From Paraburkholderia sp. BL9I2N2 (GTDB taxonomy: Bacteria; Pseudomonadota; Gammaproteobacteria; Burkholderiales; Burkholderiaceae): a DNA stretch of 64,000 bases. The first letter of the stretch is position 1, and each line of letters opens with the position of its first letter. The position numbers and the translations under genes were made by a program. Where the stretch lies: the NCBI RefSeq assembly GCF_004339745.1, contig NZ_SMGP01000001.1, forward strand, positions 1,488,001 through 1,552,000. Direction: 5' to 3'. This document shows positions 18,102 to 26,383 of this stretch, in pieces. The notes beneath the pieces were generated by a model. That model was not told the origin of the DNA and did not search any database. It worked only from the letters and a program-made list of their open reading frames with translations.

Positions 18102-18708
18102 GATTTCCTCCTGCGCGGACGTGACCAGCAACAACCATGATACCTCTGTCGGAGACACAGAACGTATCCGCTCAAGCCACTATTTGACTGCTCTCAGCGA
18201 AACCACAGACGGCCGACATGGCCCGCCGAGCGCTCCGAGCGGTAGCCCATCTGGTACCCCGGCGCAACGAGCCCAATCCGTGCGCTGTAATAAATATTTC
18301 GCAATTCTGGAGTAATGATAACAATACGCTGGCGGCCTATAAATACGATATTCACATATAAATCGATCAATAGATTCCTGTTGAATTGGCATTGTTAAGT
18401 AAGTGAGCTATTAAAACGATAATATGCATGCCTGATAAATGAAAGCCATGCCGGTCGGGCTTCTCCGTGGTGACATTGACGGACAGAACATGCAGCGCGT
18501 TGTCCTCCGATATAAAAAGAAAACCGATGGCCGTAAAAAAAGCATTTCACATATTGCGTTCAAAAATTGAGCGGTTATGATGGCGTCTCCGTGATTCGAT
18601 TTCTCGCATGATTGCGTCACGGAGGGGGCGGCAGGAATATTTGCCGGCATTCACGCAGGAGAGGCAATTGATGCTCTCCGCGCAGAGAGACTAAATCGAG
18701 GAGACGCT
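18102..18708. other. 607-base AT-rich gene-free region
   Basis: No gene is supported. From about 18290 to 18580 the sequence is much richer in A and T than its surroundings. Near the right end, CTCCGTGA and TCACGGAG form an inverted repeat (18587-18624, 22-base spacer) about 85 bases before the next gene. It may be a regulatory region or a remnant of acquired DNA. Confidence 0.55.
18587..18624. promoter_or_regulatory. inverted repeat upstream of small gene
   Basis: Perfect 8-bp arms CTCCGTGA/TCACGGAG with a 22-base spacer. Too long a loop and no T tract for a terminator; a dimeric regulator site is possible. Confidence 0.35.
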
Positions 18709-18906
18709 ATGTTGAGTCCCCATGAATTCGCCACCTTGATGCTCGTCAAGGACGCGCCGGACCAGCTCGAACTGGGCCGCGCTGAGCTCGATACGCTGCT
18801 GGAGCGGCAACTCATATCACTGGAAAACTTTGCCTCAGGACGCCCGCGTGCTCAAGTCACAAGCGATGGCGATTCCATTCTCAAGGCCGTCGCCCGGATG
18901 CGCTAG
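18709..18906 (+). CDS. small conserved-type hypothetical protein
   Basis: A 65-residue protein (MLSPHEFATLMLVKDAPDQL). The ribosome binding site GAGGAG lies properly before the ATG. It looks helical (DQLELGRAELDTLLERQLISLE) and ends in a basic VARMR. Similar short proteins occur in Burkholderia-type genomes without known function. It lies upstream of the phasin gene on the same strand. Confidence 0.7.
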   Translation: MLSPHEFATLMLVKDAPDQLELGRAELDTLLERQLISLENFASGRPRAQVTSDGDSILKAVARMR

Positions 18907-19141
18907 CCATCTGCGGCGTGCGCCTCCCGGCGAACGCGCCGACGAAACAGTCATGAACGAAACGTCTCAGTTGCGGATTGGTTTGTAGTGCCTGTTGATG
19001 TAACGACCGTCGAAGTTCTCGCGACGCATTCTGCCTGACAGGCGTCCTTGCGCTTTGATTTATCCACCATCGCGATCCGTCGCAACACACCCGTCCGACC
19101 GGGGGTTTCGTGCATCGGATCGAATTTTGAGGAATTCAACC

Positions 19142-19711
19142 ATGGCTCTATCGAGTCCCGAGCAAGCCGCTGCCGCCAAGGCCAGCTTCGACGCATTCTT
19201 CGGATTGACCGGGAAGGTCTTTGAAGGCGCTGAAAAACTGGCCGCGTTGAACCTGCAGGTCGTCAGGTCCACGCTGGCCGAGGCGCAGGAGAATATGACG
19301 AAGGCGCCCGGCACGACAGACCCGCTGCAGTGGTTCGCGCTGCAATCGGGTTTCACCGGACCTTTCACGGAAAAATCGCTGTCATACGGGCGGCAAGTGT
19401 TCGACATCGCATCGACTACGCAGGCTGAAGTCACTCAATTCGCACAGGCGCAGTACGAGCGGTACAACGCCCGTGTGCAGGCATTCGTCGAGGAAGCGGC
19501 GAAGAATGCTCCGGCAGGTTCCGAAGCGGCGATCGCTGCGTGGAAATCCGCGATCGGCGCCACCACGACTCTGTACGAAACGCTGCAGAAGACCGGGCAA
19601 CAGGCCGTGCAGGTCGCCGGAAATAATTTCGATGCGGTTACGGCCACCGCGTCAAAGGCCGCGCGACGCAACGCCGAGCAGGTTCCCGCAGCCGCCGGCG
19701 CGAAGGGATAA
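19142..19711 (+). CDS. phaP: phasin family protein
   Basis: A 189-residue phasin that coats polyhydroxyalkanoate granules. The start MALSSPEQAAAAKASFDAFF follows a GAGGAATTCAACC ribosome binding region. The Phasin_2 pattern is clear: KVFEGAEKLAALNLQVVRST, then long Ala/Gln-rich amphipathic helices and an Ala/Lys-rich tail. The frame is open upstream, but protein-like sequence starts here. An acetoacetyl-CoA reductase gene follows, which supports a role in polyhydroxybutyrate metabolism. The polymerase and thiolase genes are not in the window. Confidence 0.93.
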   Translation: MALSSPEQAAAAKASFDAFFGLTGKVFEGAEKLAALNLQVVRSTLAEAQENMTKAPGTTDPLQWFALQSGFTGPFTEKSLSYGRQVFDIASTTQAEVTQFAQAQYERYNARVQAFVEEAAKNAPAGSEAAIAAWKSAIGATTTLYETLQKTGQQAVQVAGNNFDAVTATASKAARRNAEQVPAAAGAKG

Positions 19712-19716
19712 GGCCG

Positions 19717-19738
19717 ACGCGGGCAGCGATGCCCGCGT
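19717..19738 (+). terminator. hairpin between phaP and phaB
   Basis: ACGCGGGCA and TGCCCGCGT form a perfect 9-bp stem with a GCGA loop directly after the phasin stop. No T run follows, so it may be a weak terminator or an RNA-stabilising hairpin. Confidence 0.4.
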
Positions 19739-19868
19739 TGCCGCACTCGATTTATATGAAGGAATACTTAGGGAGCGGCGGAATCCGGTTTCCAATACAT
19801 CAAGTTCTTGACTGAATGCAGTGTGGCTCAAGTTATCTACGAGGCCAATTTTTTGCGAGGACGATTCG

Positions 19869-20612
19869 ATGGCAAAGCAGATCGCGGTGGTGACGGGTGG
19901 AATGGGCGGACTTGGCGAAGCAATCAGTGTCAAGCTGCATGACGCCGGGTATGCGGTCGTGGTCACCTGTTCGCCGGCCAACACCGGCGCGAACGAGTGG
20001 CTCGCACGGATGGAAGCCCAGGGACGACAGTTCCGCGCGTACGCGGTCGATGTCGCCGACTACGACTCGTGCGAAAAATGCATGGCGCAGATCAAAGCAG
20101 AAGTCGGACCGGTCGATATCCTGATCAACAACGCCGGCATCACGCGCGATGCAAGCTTCAAGAAGCTGGACAAGGTCAATTGGGACGCGGTAATCCGAAC
20201 CAACCTCGATTCGGTGTTCAACATGACGAAGCCGGTGTGCGACAGCATGGTCGAACGGGGTTGGGGTCGCATCATCAACGTGTCGTCGATCATCGGCTCC
20301 AAGGGCGGCTTCGGTCAGACCAACTATGCGGCGGCCAAGGCCGGCATGCATGGCTTCACGAAATCGCTGGCGCTCGAAGTGGCGAAGAAAGGCGTCACGG
20401 TCAACACTATCTCGCCAGGTTACATCGCGACGAAGATGGTGATGGCGGTGCCCGAAGAGATTCGCGAGACGAAGATCATTCCGCAGATTCCGGTCGGCCG
20501 GCTCGGACAGCCCGACGAAGTCGCCGCACTTGTGCTGTACCTGTGCTCGCGCGAAGCCGGTTTCGTGACCGGAGCCAACATTGCCATCAACGGCGGGCAA
20601 CACCTGCAATGA
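19869..20612 (+). CDS. phaB: acetoacetyl-CoA reductase
   Basis: A 247-residue short-chain dehydrogenase that reduces acetoacetyl-CoA to (R)-3-hydroxybutyryl-CoA with NADPH. Visible: the cofactor loop TGGMGGLG, the NNAGITRDASFKKL segment typical of PhaB, the catalytic Ser in INVSSIIGSKG and Tyr/Lys in NYAAAKAG. Length equals the family norm. The ATG at 19869 has a GAGG-type ribosome binding site. It follows the phasin gene and precedes a tiny membrane protein gene. A paralogue of the main phaCAB copy is likely, since no phaC or phaA is adjacent. Confidence 0.93.
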   Translation: MAKQIAVVTGGMGGLGEAISVKLHDAGYAVVVTCSPANTGANEWLARMEAQGRQFRAYAVDVADYDSCEKCMAQIKAEVGPVDILINNAGITRDASFKKLDKVNWDAVIRTNLDSVFNMTKPVCDSMVERGWGRIINVSSIIGSKGGFGQTNYAAAKAGMHGFTKSLALEVAKKGVTVNTISPGYIATKMVMAVPEEIRETKIIPQIPVGRLGQPDEVAALVLYLCSREAGFVTGANIAINGGQHLQ

Positions 20613-20639
20613 AGCCGATAGTCAGCAACGGAGGTTCCG

Positions 20640-20798
20640 ATGAATGAAGCAGTGGCAATCGCCGTAGGTTCGTTCGTGATGGCGACGGCAGCCGTGTTCG
20701 TCGCCGCTCACTATCACCAGGAGCAAATGCGTCGAAAACGACTCAGACAGATGGGGCACCATCACTACTGGCGGCATTGGAGCAGCGCCCGGCATTGA
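20640..20798 (+). CDS. tiny single-helix membrane protein
   Basis: A 52-residue protein, MNEAVAIAVGSFVMATAAVF then a His/Arg-rich tail (MGHHHYWRHWSSARH). GGAGG lies 5 bases before the ATG, an excellent ribosome binding site. Residues about 3-23 form one membrane helix; the C-terminus is basic and probably cytoplasmic. It starts 27 bases after phaB and is probably cotranscribed. The role is unknown; it is easily missed in automated annotation. Confidence 0.6.
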   Translation: MNEAVAIAVGSFVMATAAVFVAAHYHQEQMRRKRLRQMGHHHYWRHWSSARH

Positions 20799-20838
20799 GC
20801 TGCGCTACCGCGCTTGCAGGCGCGGTGATCGCCCGCGG

Positions 20839-20870
20839 ATTCTGCTGGTCAGCTCGACCAGCAGAATTTC
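20839..20870 (+). terminator. strong hairpin downstream of phaB and tiny gene
   Basis: ATTCTGCTGGTC and GACCAGCAGAAT form a perfect 12-bp stem with a 5-base loop, then a short TTT. Probable end of the phaP-phaB transcript. Confidence 0.6.
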
Positions 20871-21017
20871 CCAAGCCAGGACAACCGCCACCACGCCGCT
20901 TCTATAACGCGACACGCGTACGCGTGATCCTCCCATCCGTGCCATCCGACCGGATGCGACTCCAGATAGCGATTTAACGCCCGTCCGACAGTAGGAAAGA
21001 AGTGTTGCGAGGGCGAT

Positions 21018-21290
21018 TCATGCGGGTTTTGTCGCCGCTTCGCGCACGGTCTGCAGCATGCGCTCGCGAAAAATCTCCGTGTTGGCGAAGAAGAACGTGG
21101 CATCCCACCGGGGCATGACGAGCCCCGGAATGCAGCGGCCCTCCGGATTGCGGGCGACGTCGCGATAGCCCTTCATCTGATCGACGCGACCGCGGACGCC
21201 ACGCACGCCACAGGAACCGCACAACCGCGAGCGCAAGCGCAACGCCGACGCCGTTCACGACCCCGTTCATCGCGACACGATCAGAAACCC
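21018..21290 (-). pseudogene. remnant of a SulP-family anion transporter (C-terminal end)
   Basis: The minus strand encodes the last part of a SulP sulfate/bicarbonate-type permease in two frames. One frame gives MNGVVNGVGVALALAVVRFL then WRAWRP. Near 21185-21195 the reading must switch frame to continue as GRVDQMKGYRDVARNPEG, RCIPGLVMPRWDATFFFANT and EIFRERMLQTV to a stop at 21018. The junction lacks a few residues seen in intact family members, so a small deletion caused the shift. Most of the transporter upstream is missing. This is a decayed gene, not a functional CDS. Confidence 0.75.
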
Positions 21291-21418
21291 GATCGATTGC
21301 ACGAACTCTCAAGCGCCATTCAGTAGCGAAAAAAGTAGGAACTTCCGCGAACCGTGCCTTGTCCACGAAGCTCGCCCCCGCCTGAGCGGGCGGCATGAAC
21401 CGCGAGGAGGACGTATCG

Positions 21419-22603
21419 ATGGAAAAAGGACGTGTTGCCGCGCTCGACGTCGGTCGGGCGCTCGCGATCGTCGGTGTCGTTGCAGTACACCTGTCGTTCC
21501 AGTTTCCCAATCTGCCGCACAGCGTCACGCTGCTGGCGCGCATGGGCCAATACGGCGTGCAACTGTTCTTCGTGATCAGCGCGATCACGATTTTCATGAC
21601 GCTTGAAGCGGACCACGAACGTTGCGCGGGCCCACGTCACGTGACATTGCGTTTCTATATCAAGCGTTTCTTTCGCATTGCCCCAATGTATTACGCCGCG
21701 ATCGCCGTGTATGGACTGATCAGTTACGGCGCGACGCGCTCAGGCTACGAACCCGCATGGGTGCTCGGTGCCCACGGCGCAACGGATATTCTGCTCAACG
21801 TGCTGTTTCTGCATGCGCTGTCGCCGACTGCGATCAACAACGTGGTGCCGGGCGGTTGGTCGATCGGTGTCGAGATGCTGTTCTATCTGATCGCGCCGCT
21901 GCTGTTTTTCGTCGCGATGAACCGCACGCGCTTGCTGATCGCGACGGTGTCGTTGCTGGCGCTGTCGGTCGTGGCACTGTCGATCGGTGACTGTCACGGC
22001 ACGCTTGACTGTCATGTAACGAACAACTCGTTCAGCTATTTCTGGCCGCCGGTGCAAGGGCCATGCTTCATCGTCGGCATGTGGGCGTGGTACGCATTCC
22101 GCCCGCATCTGACGGGCAGATCCAGCGTGACGCGGCGCACGACGTGGCTGATTTTTTCGCTCGCCTCGGGTTTCGCGCTCGGGACGGCGGCGCTCGGCGT
22201 GTGGCTCGCGAAAGCGCACGAACTCGCGCCGGTCTTCGCCGCATGCAGCGCAGTCGCGTTTCTGCTTTTCGTCTGCTCGCGCAACCGGTCCGCGCCGGGC
22301 GACGATGCTCGCGGTACATACATGCGCCGTTGTGCCGACGCGTTGGGCCGCGAAAGCTACGGTATCTACCTGTGGCATTTCATCTGCGTCTACGCGACGT
22401 TGCACTTTTTCGAGGGCGTGTTCGGGCAGAGCGGCCGGGAGACGTCGCTTGTGCTCTTCGTCGCGACCGTGCTGGCCGTGCTCGCCGCGTCGTATGCGTT
22501 CTCGCGCGCCTGCGATCGCATGATTCAGGGACGCGCGGCGCGTCTGTCGCGCAGCATCCTCGCCCATGTCGACCGGCGCTTCTATCTGCGTAGCCGGGCG
22601 TGA
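21419..22603 (+). CDS. acyltransferase 3 family membrane protein (OafA/YrhL type)
   Basis: A 394-residue inner-membrane protein with about ten hydrophobic segments. The first segments show the acyltransferase-3 signature: ALDVGRALAIVGVVAVHLSF with the conserved His, then GVQLFFVISAITIFMT, and FYIKRFFRIAPMYY. The start at 21419 was chosen because GAGGAGGA lies just upstream; an ATG eight codons earlier overlaps that site. Such enzymes transfer acetyl or other acyl groups to surface glycans or exported molecules. No polysaccharide genes are adjacent. Confidence 0.88.
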   Translation: MEKGRVAALDVGRALAIVGVVAVHLSFQFPNLPHSVTLLARMGQYGVQLFFVISAITIFMTLEADHERCAGPRHVTLRFYIKRFFRIAPMYYAAIAVYGLISYGATRSGYEPAWVLGAHGATDILLNVLFLHALSPTAINNVVPGGWSIGVEMLFYLIAPLLFFVAMNRTRLLIATVSLLALSVVALSIGDCHGTLDCHVTNNSFSYFWPPVQGPCFIVGMWAWYAFRPHLTGRSSVTRRTTWLIFSLASGFALGTAALGVWLAKAHELAPVFAACSAVAFLLFVCSRNRSAPGDDARGTYMRRCADALGRESYGIYLWHFICVYATLHFFEGVFGQSGRETSLVLFVATVLAVLAASYAFSRACDRMIQGRAARLSRSILAHVDRRFYLRSRA

Positions 22604-22802
22604 TGAGCTGCACGTGCAAGCGATCCTGAGGCACGTCAGTTGCTGAAAAAAGATAGGGGTGTGAATCAAAATCGGAATTCTGCCGTGAACACACCTGTCT
22701 TCTTTCTCAGGTCATGCCTTGTGGCATTTTCCGCGCTATGGTGATGTATGGTTGGGCAGCCCCCGGTACAGCGAGCCGCTGCACAACAAGGGGAGAAGCA
22801 CT

Positions 22803-23468
22803 GTGCATGAAGATCTGGCGGTGTCGCGCGAAACGATGGTCGAGCGGCAACTGATTGCGCGCGGCATTGCGGAGCCGCGCATTCTTGACGCGATGCGGCG
22901 CGTGCCGCGCGAGGCCTTTCTGAGTCCTGATCTGCGCGCATGGGCTTATGCGGACGCAGCCCTTCCGATCGAAGCCGGCCAGACCATCACCCAACCGTTC
23001 ATGGTAGCGCGGATGCTGCAGGCGGCGCGGCTCAAGCCGGACGACCGTGTACTGGAAATCGGCACAGGTTCCGGCTACGCGGCGGCCGTGCTCGCGGAAA
23101 TCGTTGCACACGTCGATACGGTCGAGCGTCATCCGCAACTCGCTGAGAGCGCGATGGACCGGCTCCGTACACTCGGCTACGACAACGTGAACGTCTACAC
23201 CGCGGACGGCACACTCGGACTGCCGGCGCATGCACCGTTCGATGCAATCGTCGCCACCGCATCCGGCCCGGGCGTGCCGCCGGCGTGGAGCGCGCAACTG
23301 CAGATTGGCGGCCGGATCGTGATGCCGGTGGGTCCGGGCCCGGAGCATCAGCGGCTGATCCGGCTGACTCGTAACAGCAGCACGACTTACCACGAGGAAA
23401 TGCTCGACCTCGTGCGTTTTGTACCGTTGATTGGTGCTCAGGGCTGGGGCGACATCGAAGGGAAATGA
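22803..23468 (+). CDS. pcm: protein-L-isoaspartate O-methyltransferase
   Basis: A 221-residue SAM-dependent methyltransferase that repairs isoaspartyl residues in aged proteins. The SAM motif VLEIGTGSGYAAAVLAEI, the substrate loop ITQPFMVARML and GGRIVMPVGP are all present. A GTG at 22803 with GGGGAGA upstream is the best start; ATG at 22836 is possible. The frame continues upstream without family similarity. It lies among several stress-type genes. Confidence 0.9.
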   Translation: MHEDLAVSRETMVERQLIARGIAEPRILDAMRRVPREAFLSPDLRAWAYADAALPIEAGQTITQPFMVARMLQAARLKPDDRVLEIGTGSGYAAAVLAEIVAHVDTVERHPQLAESAMDRLRTLGYDNVNVYTADGTLGLPAHAPFDAIVATASGPGVPPAWSAQLQIGGRIVMPVGPGPEHQRLIRLTRNSSTTYHEEMLDLVRFVPLIGAQGWGDIEGK

Positions 23469-23608
23469 GCCGGCGTGTGCGTGGACATCATCCGAAGCGC
23501 CTGCGAGCAATCCGTCCGATGCATCTGTCCGTGAGCAGGCTGCAACGCCCGCGCATGGTCAGGGGCCGCACGCGCGATATCTCGTGCGCTATGCGAGTGG
23601 AGATCACA

Positions 23609-23764
23609 ATGGTCAGCACATTGACGAAAATTCTTCTCATCGTTGTCATTGCGGCGTCGTGCAGCGGATGCTCGCGCAAGGACGACAGCGGAATCGGTGT
23701 TCCGGGTGGACACAACGGCATCGGCAACAGTGCGTCATCGCCGAGGGCGGACACGGATTCCTGA
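23609..23764 (+). CDS. very small lipoprotein
   Basis: A 51-residue protein, MVSTLTKILLIVVIAASCSG then Cys, which is a lipoprotein signal with lipobox SCSGC, followed by a short Gly/Ser/Asp-rich tail (HNGIGNSASS). GTGGAG precedes the ATG. It would be anchored to the membrane by the lipid with a mature part of only about 30 residues. It follows pcm by 140 bases. Similar to entericidin-like small lipoproteins in size, but not the same sequence; function unknown. Confidence 0.6.
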   Translation: MVSTLTKILLIVVIAASCSGCSRKDDSGIGVPGGHNGIGNSASSPRADTDS

Positions 23765-23843
23765 GTTCTCCAGGTGATCCGTCGAGCGCGGCACGCGTGC
23801 GCGCAAGGTACTCGTCAGGCGGCGGAAGCGAGCAGGGAATTCT

Positions 23844-24188
23844 TTACGCCTGAGGCAATGCGCAGGGACAAAAGTACGCATCGAGCGCCCACGGGAGCGC
23901 GACCAGGCGGCCCACCATCGTTGCGAGTGTATCGGGCGACACTGCCGCGAACGTAATGGTCATTTCTTCGAAGCTGTGACGGCGATCCACACGGATCCGA
24001 ACGTGATCCGCCTGGGGCGCCTCGCAACCGAAAACCTGCCACGCGGCAACGACCCTCAAGTTGCCTGCCTTTGCACGCACGGTGAGCCGGTAACGATCGT
24101 GCTGGAGCGGTGCGCTGTCCCGGGTTGTCATCCCCTGCACGGCGGGATCGTCCGGTGCCGCTTCGATTTGCTCGTCGGTCGATTGCAT
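23844..24188 (-). CDS. hypothetical protein
   Basis: A 114-residue protein (MQSTDEQIEAAPDDPAVQGM). The start at 24188 is backed by GGAG six bases upstream; the frame is open further up but not protein-like. The centre alternates beta-type stretches (YRLTVRAKAGNLRVVAAWQV, VRIRVDRRHSFEEMTITFAA). No signal peptide. It reads as a real cytoplasmic protein, but I do not recognise the family. Confidence 0.6.
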   Translation of the reverse strand: MQSTDEQIEAAPDDPAVQGMTTRDSAPLQHDRYRLTVRAKAGNLRVVAAWQVFGCEAPQADHVRIRVDRRHSFEEMTITFAAVSPDTLATMVGRLVALPWALDAYFCPCALPQA

Positions 24189-24599
24189 ACTGAACTCCGG
24201 ATGGCCGGTCATGCGGGACAGGAGCCAGAGCCGATCGGCCGCTCGCAGGACGTCCGCTGTATGAGTATCGTTATAGTCCGCGAGTTCATCGAACGTTAGG
24301 ATTGCGCGTCGAAATCGACAACATTCTGTGCGCCGGGGCGTGGCATGCGTTGCCATGCTGCGACTGCTTAGTCGATAGAAGGGCAACGGGCGATTTCGTT
24401 GGGCTCAAGCCCTTAGCGGTTTATAGAAGAAAACACGTGTGCCCGCGAATTTTTACGCTGCGTTGCAATTTGTGCAAAGCATCGTAGGCCGTATGAAAAC
24501 CGCATCTTCGCGACGCATCTATGGGCATGCTTATTGCACCGTTGAGGAGGGGCGGCGTGTTGTTTGGCCGCGACCCCGAACCATGCAGGAGATTCAGCG
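24189..24599. other. intergenic region between divergent small genes
   Basis: 411 bases that must contain the promoters of the divergent genes on each side. An in-frame extension of the leftward gene enters here, but its composition is doubtful. No clear site was identified. Confidence 0.45.
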
Positions 24600-24788
24600 A
24601 TGAAACCGAACTTCAGGAACGTCATGGTGATCACGGCAATCGCGATACTGACGATGGGTGGCGCAGGCTGCAAGCGCGCCGACAACAGCAGCGGTGCAGG
24701 TGCTGATGCCGGCAGCAGCACGGGAGCAATGAGCGCTCCGTCTGCCGCGAGTGGCATGAGTGCCGGCGCATCGGGCGCGAGCCAGTAG
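24600..24788 (+). CDS. small lipoprotein
   Basis: A 62-residue protein with a lipoprotein signal: MKPNFRNVMVITAIAILTMG then GAGC lipobox, followed by a short low-complexity Ser/Ala/Gly-rich tail. AGGAG precedes the ATG. The mature part is probably disordered. It lies next to a DUF2934 gene on the same strand. Function unknown. Confidence 0.65.
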   Translation: MKPNFRNVMVITAIAILTMGGAGCKRADNSSGAGADAGSSTGAMSAPSAASGMSAGASGASQ

Positions 24789-24937
24789 CTCTGGTCGGCG
24801 CGCAGCTCGCCTTCACTGCCATCGCGCACGAGTCGATTGCGAACGGCGGCAAGGCGCCGGACAGGCAGCGATATCGGCGCGCATCGCCGCACGCCGTCTG
24901 TAGCGCGGTGCAGCCGAATTTTATGGAGAAACGCAGC

Positions 24938-25201
24938 ATGGACAACGATCTCGAAGCTCGCATTCGCACCCGGGCGTATCAGCTCTGGGAAAATGATCCG
25001 TCGCCGGACAGCAACGCCGAAAAGCACTGGGAGGAAGCGCGCCGGCAGATCGAAGCCGAGGGTGATGATGCGCAGGGCAGTCCAGAACCCAACGTCGATC
25101 AATCGGCGGATCGGGAGCGGGGCGGCCGGATTGCGCCGGAAGAGCAACTGCAGGACGTGCCCGGCGGCGATGCGGATGCGGCAGGTAGAGAAAAACGGTA
25201 G
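24938..25201 (+). CDS. DUF2934 domain-containing protein
   Basis: An 87-residue protein. Residues about 4-35 show the DUF2934 pattern: RIRTRAYQLWENDPSP followed by KHWEEARRQI. The remainder is acidic and Gly-rich and probably disordered. GGAG lies before the ATG chosen at 24938. DUF2934 proteins are widespread in rhizobia and Burkholderia and are often near stress genes; no biochemical role is known. Confidence 0.8.
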   Translation: MDNDLEARIRTRAYQLWENDPSPDSNAEKHWEEARRQIEAEGDDAQGSPEPNVDQSADRERGGRIAPEEQLQDVPGGDADAAGREKR

Positions 25202-25315
25202 CGCCGGCGTTGCGCGGGCGCGAGCGAGCGCACATGCGGCTCACTCGCTAGAGCGTTGATACAGGACGCTCGCGGCCTTGAATGTCCCAACTTCACCGGT
25301 CTTTGTTTTGGTCAT

Positions 25316-26233
25316 TCAATGCGCTGCGCTCAAGCGAGCCTTGACGTCCGCGGCGTTGCCGTCTTTCGGCGTTTGACCCAGCGAAGCAGTGACCTCCGCG
25401 CCAAAAAGAAAAACGACGGCGCAAAAATATAGCCACATCATCAGCACTGCAAGCGAGCCCGCTGCGCCGAATGCGCCCGCCGTTCCCGCGTGGGCGAGGT
25501 ATAGGCCAAACAGGTGCCTGCCCACGGTAAACAGCAACGCTGCGACGGCTCCTCCTATCAAGGCGGAGCGGAAGTTGACTCGCTTGTCAGGTAGCCACTT
25601 GATCAGCGCTCCCAGTCCGAAAGTCATTATCACGAGGCCAAAAATAGACTGCGCGACGTCGGCAAGAACGCTAAGGGTCGAACTGCCAAATACAGCACGG
25701 CCCGCTGTCTGTATCGCGGCGTCGAGGACCAGCGAGACCACCAGCAGAAAGCTGAGTCCCATGAGCAGGCCGAGCGAGACGAGTCGCGCCCGTATCACCC
25801 ATGCCAGGCCGGCTAGGCCTTTAGGCGATTTCGCCGCAAAGACCACATCGAGTGCCGTATTCAGGCACGAAAACGTCGCCGAAGCCCCGATGAGCAGCAG
25901 CACGACAGAGAACGCCGCAGCCACGCCACTGCCACTCGAACGATGCGCGTGTTCGACAACAGCCTGCATCGCACTGGCAGCCTCGTTGCCGAGCAACTGC
26001 CTGATCTGGCCGAAGAACTGGCCCTGTGCGATGTCGCGGCCGACGAACCAGCCCGTAATCGCGAGAACGATCAGTAAGGTCGGAGCCAGCGAAAACGCGG
26101 AGTAGAAGCCGATGCTCGCACCCATCATCGCGCACCGGTCCGACGAAAATCGTTCGACGGCGTCCCTCATGACGGCCACTGCGTTGCCTGCTCGGCTGGA
26201 TCGGGAGCCGGCGTTGCGACTCTGATATTCCAT
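25316..26233 (-). CDS. YihY/BrkB family inner-membrane protein
   Basis: A 305-residue membrane protein with about six hydrophobic helices. The family signature is visible as MMGASIGFYSAFSLAPTLLI near the start and LIKWLPDKRVNFRSALIGGA in the second half. It was once labelled ribonuclease BN, which is not supported for this family; the present view is a transporter- or envelope-related protein. GGGAGA precedes the ATG. It is the last gene of a minus-strand series with the exonuclease-fold and ParB-like genes. Confidence 0.9.
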   Translation of the reverse strand: MEYQSRNAGSRSSRAGNAVAVMRDAVERFSSDRCAMMGASIGFYSAFSLAPTLLIVLAITGWFVGRDIAQGQFFGQIRQLLGNEAASAMQAVVEHAHRSSGSGVAAAFSVVLLLIGASATFSCLNTALDVVFAAKSPKGLAGLAWVIRARLVSLGLLMGLSFLLVVSLVLDAAIQTAGRAVFGSSTLSVLADVAQSIFGLVIMTFGLGALIKWLPDKRVNFRSALIGGAVAALLFTVGRHLFGLYLAHAGTAGAFGAAGSLAVLMMWLYFCAVVFLFGAEVTASLGQTPKDGNAADVKARLSAAH

Positions 26234-26383
26234 GCTGTTCTCCCGTCGGCTCGCTGCCTTAAGTGTCCAGGGTCGAGCAATTTCCGAGCCGCCGGAACGT
26301 CAGGCACTCAGTCTTCTTCGAGGCGCTGCGCAAATATTCAACGACGAGTCCGATCCGCACACACTTCGTTAGCTATGGAGGAC

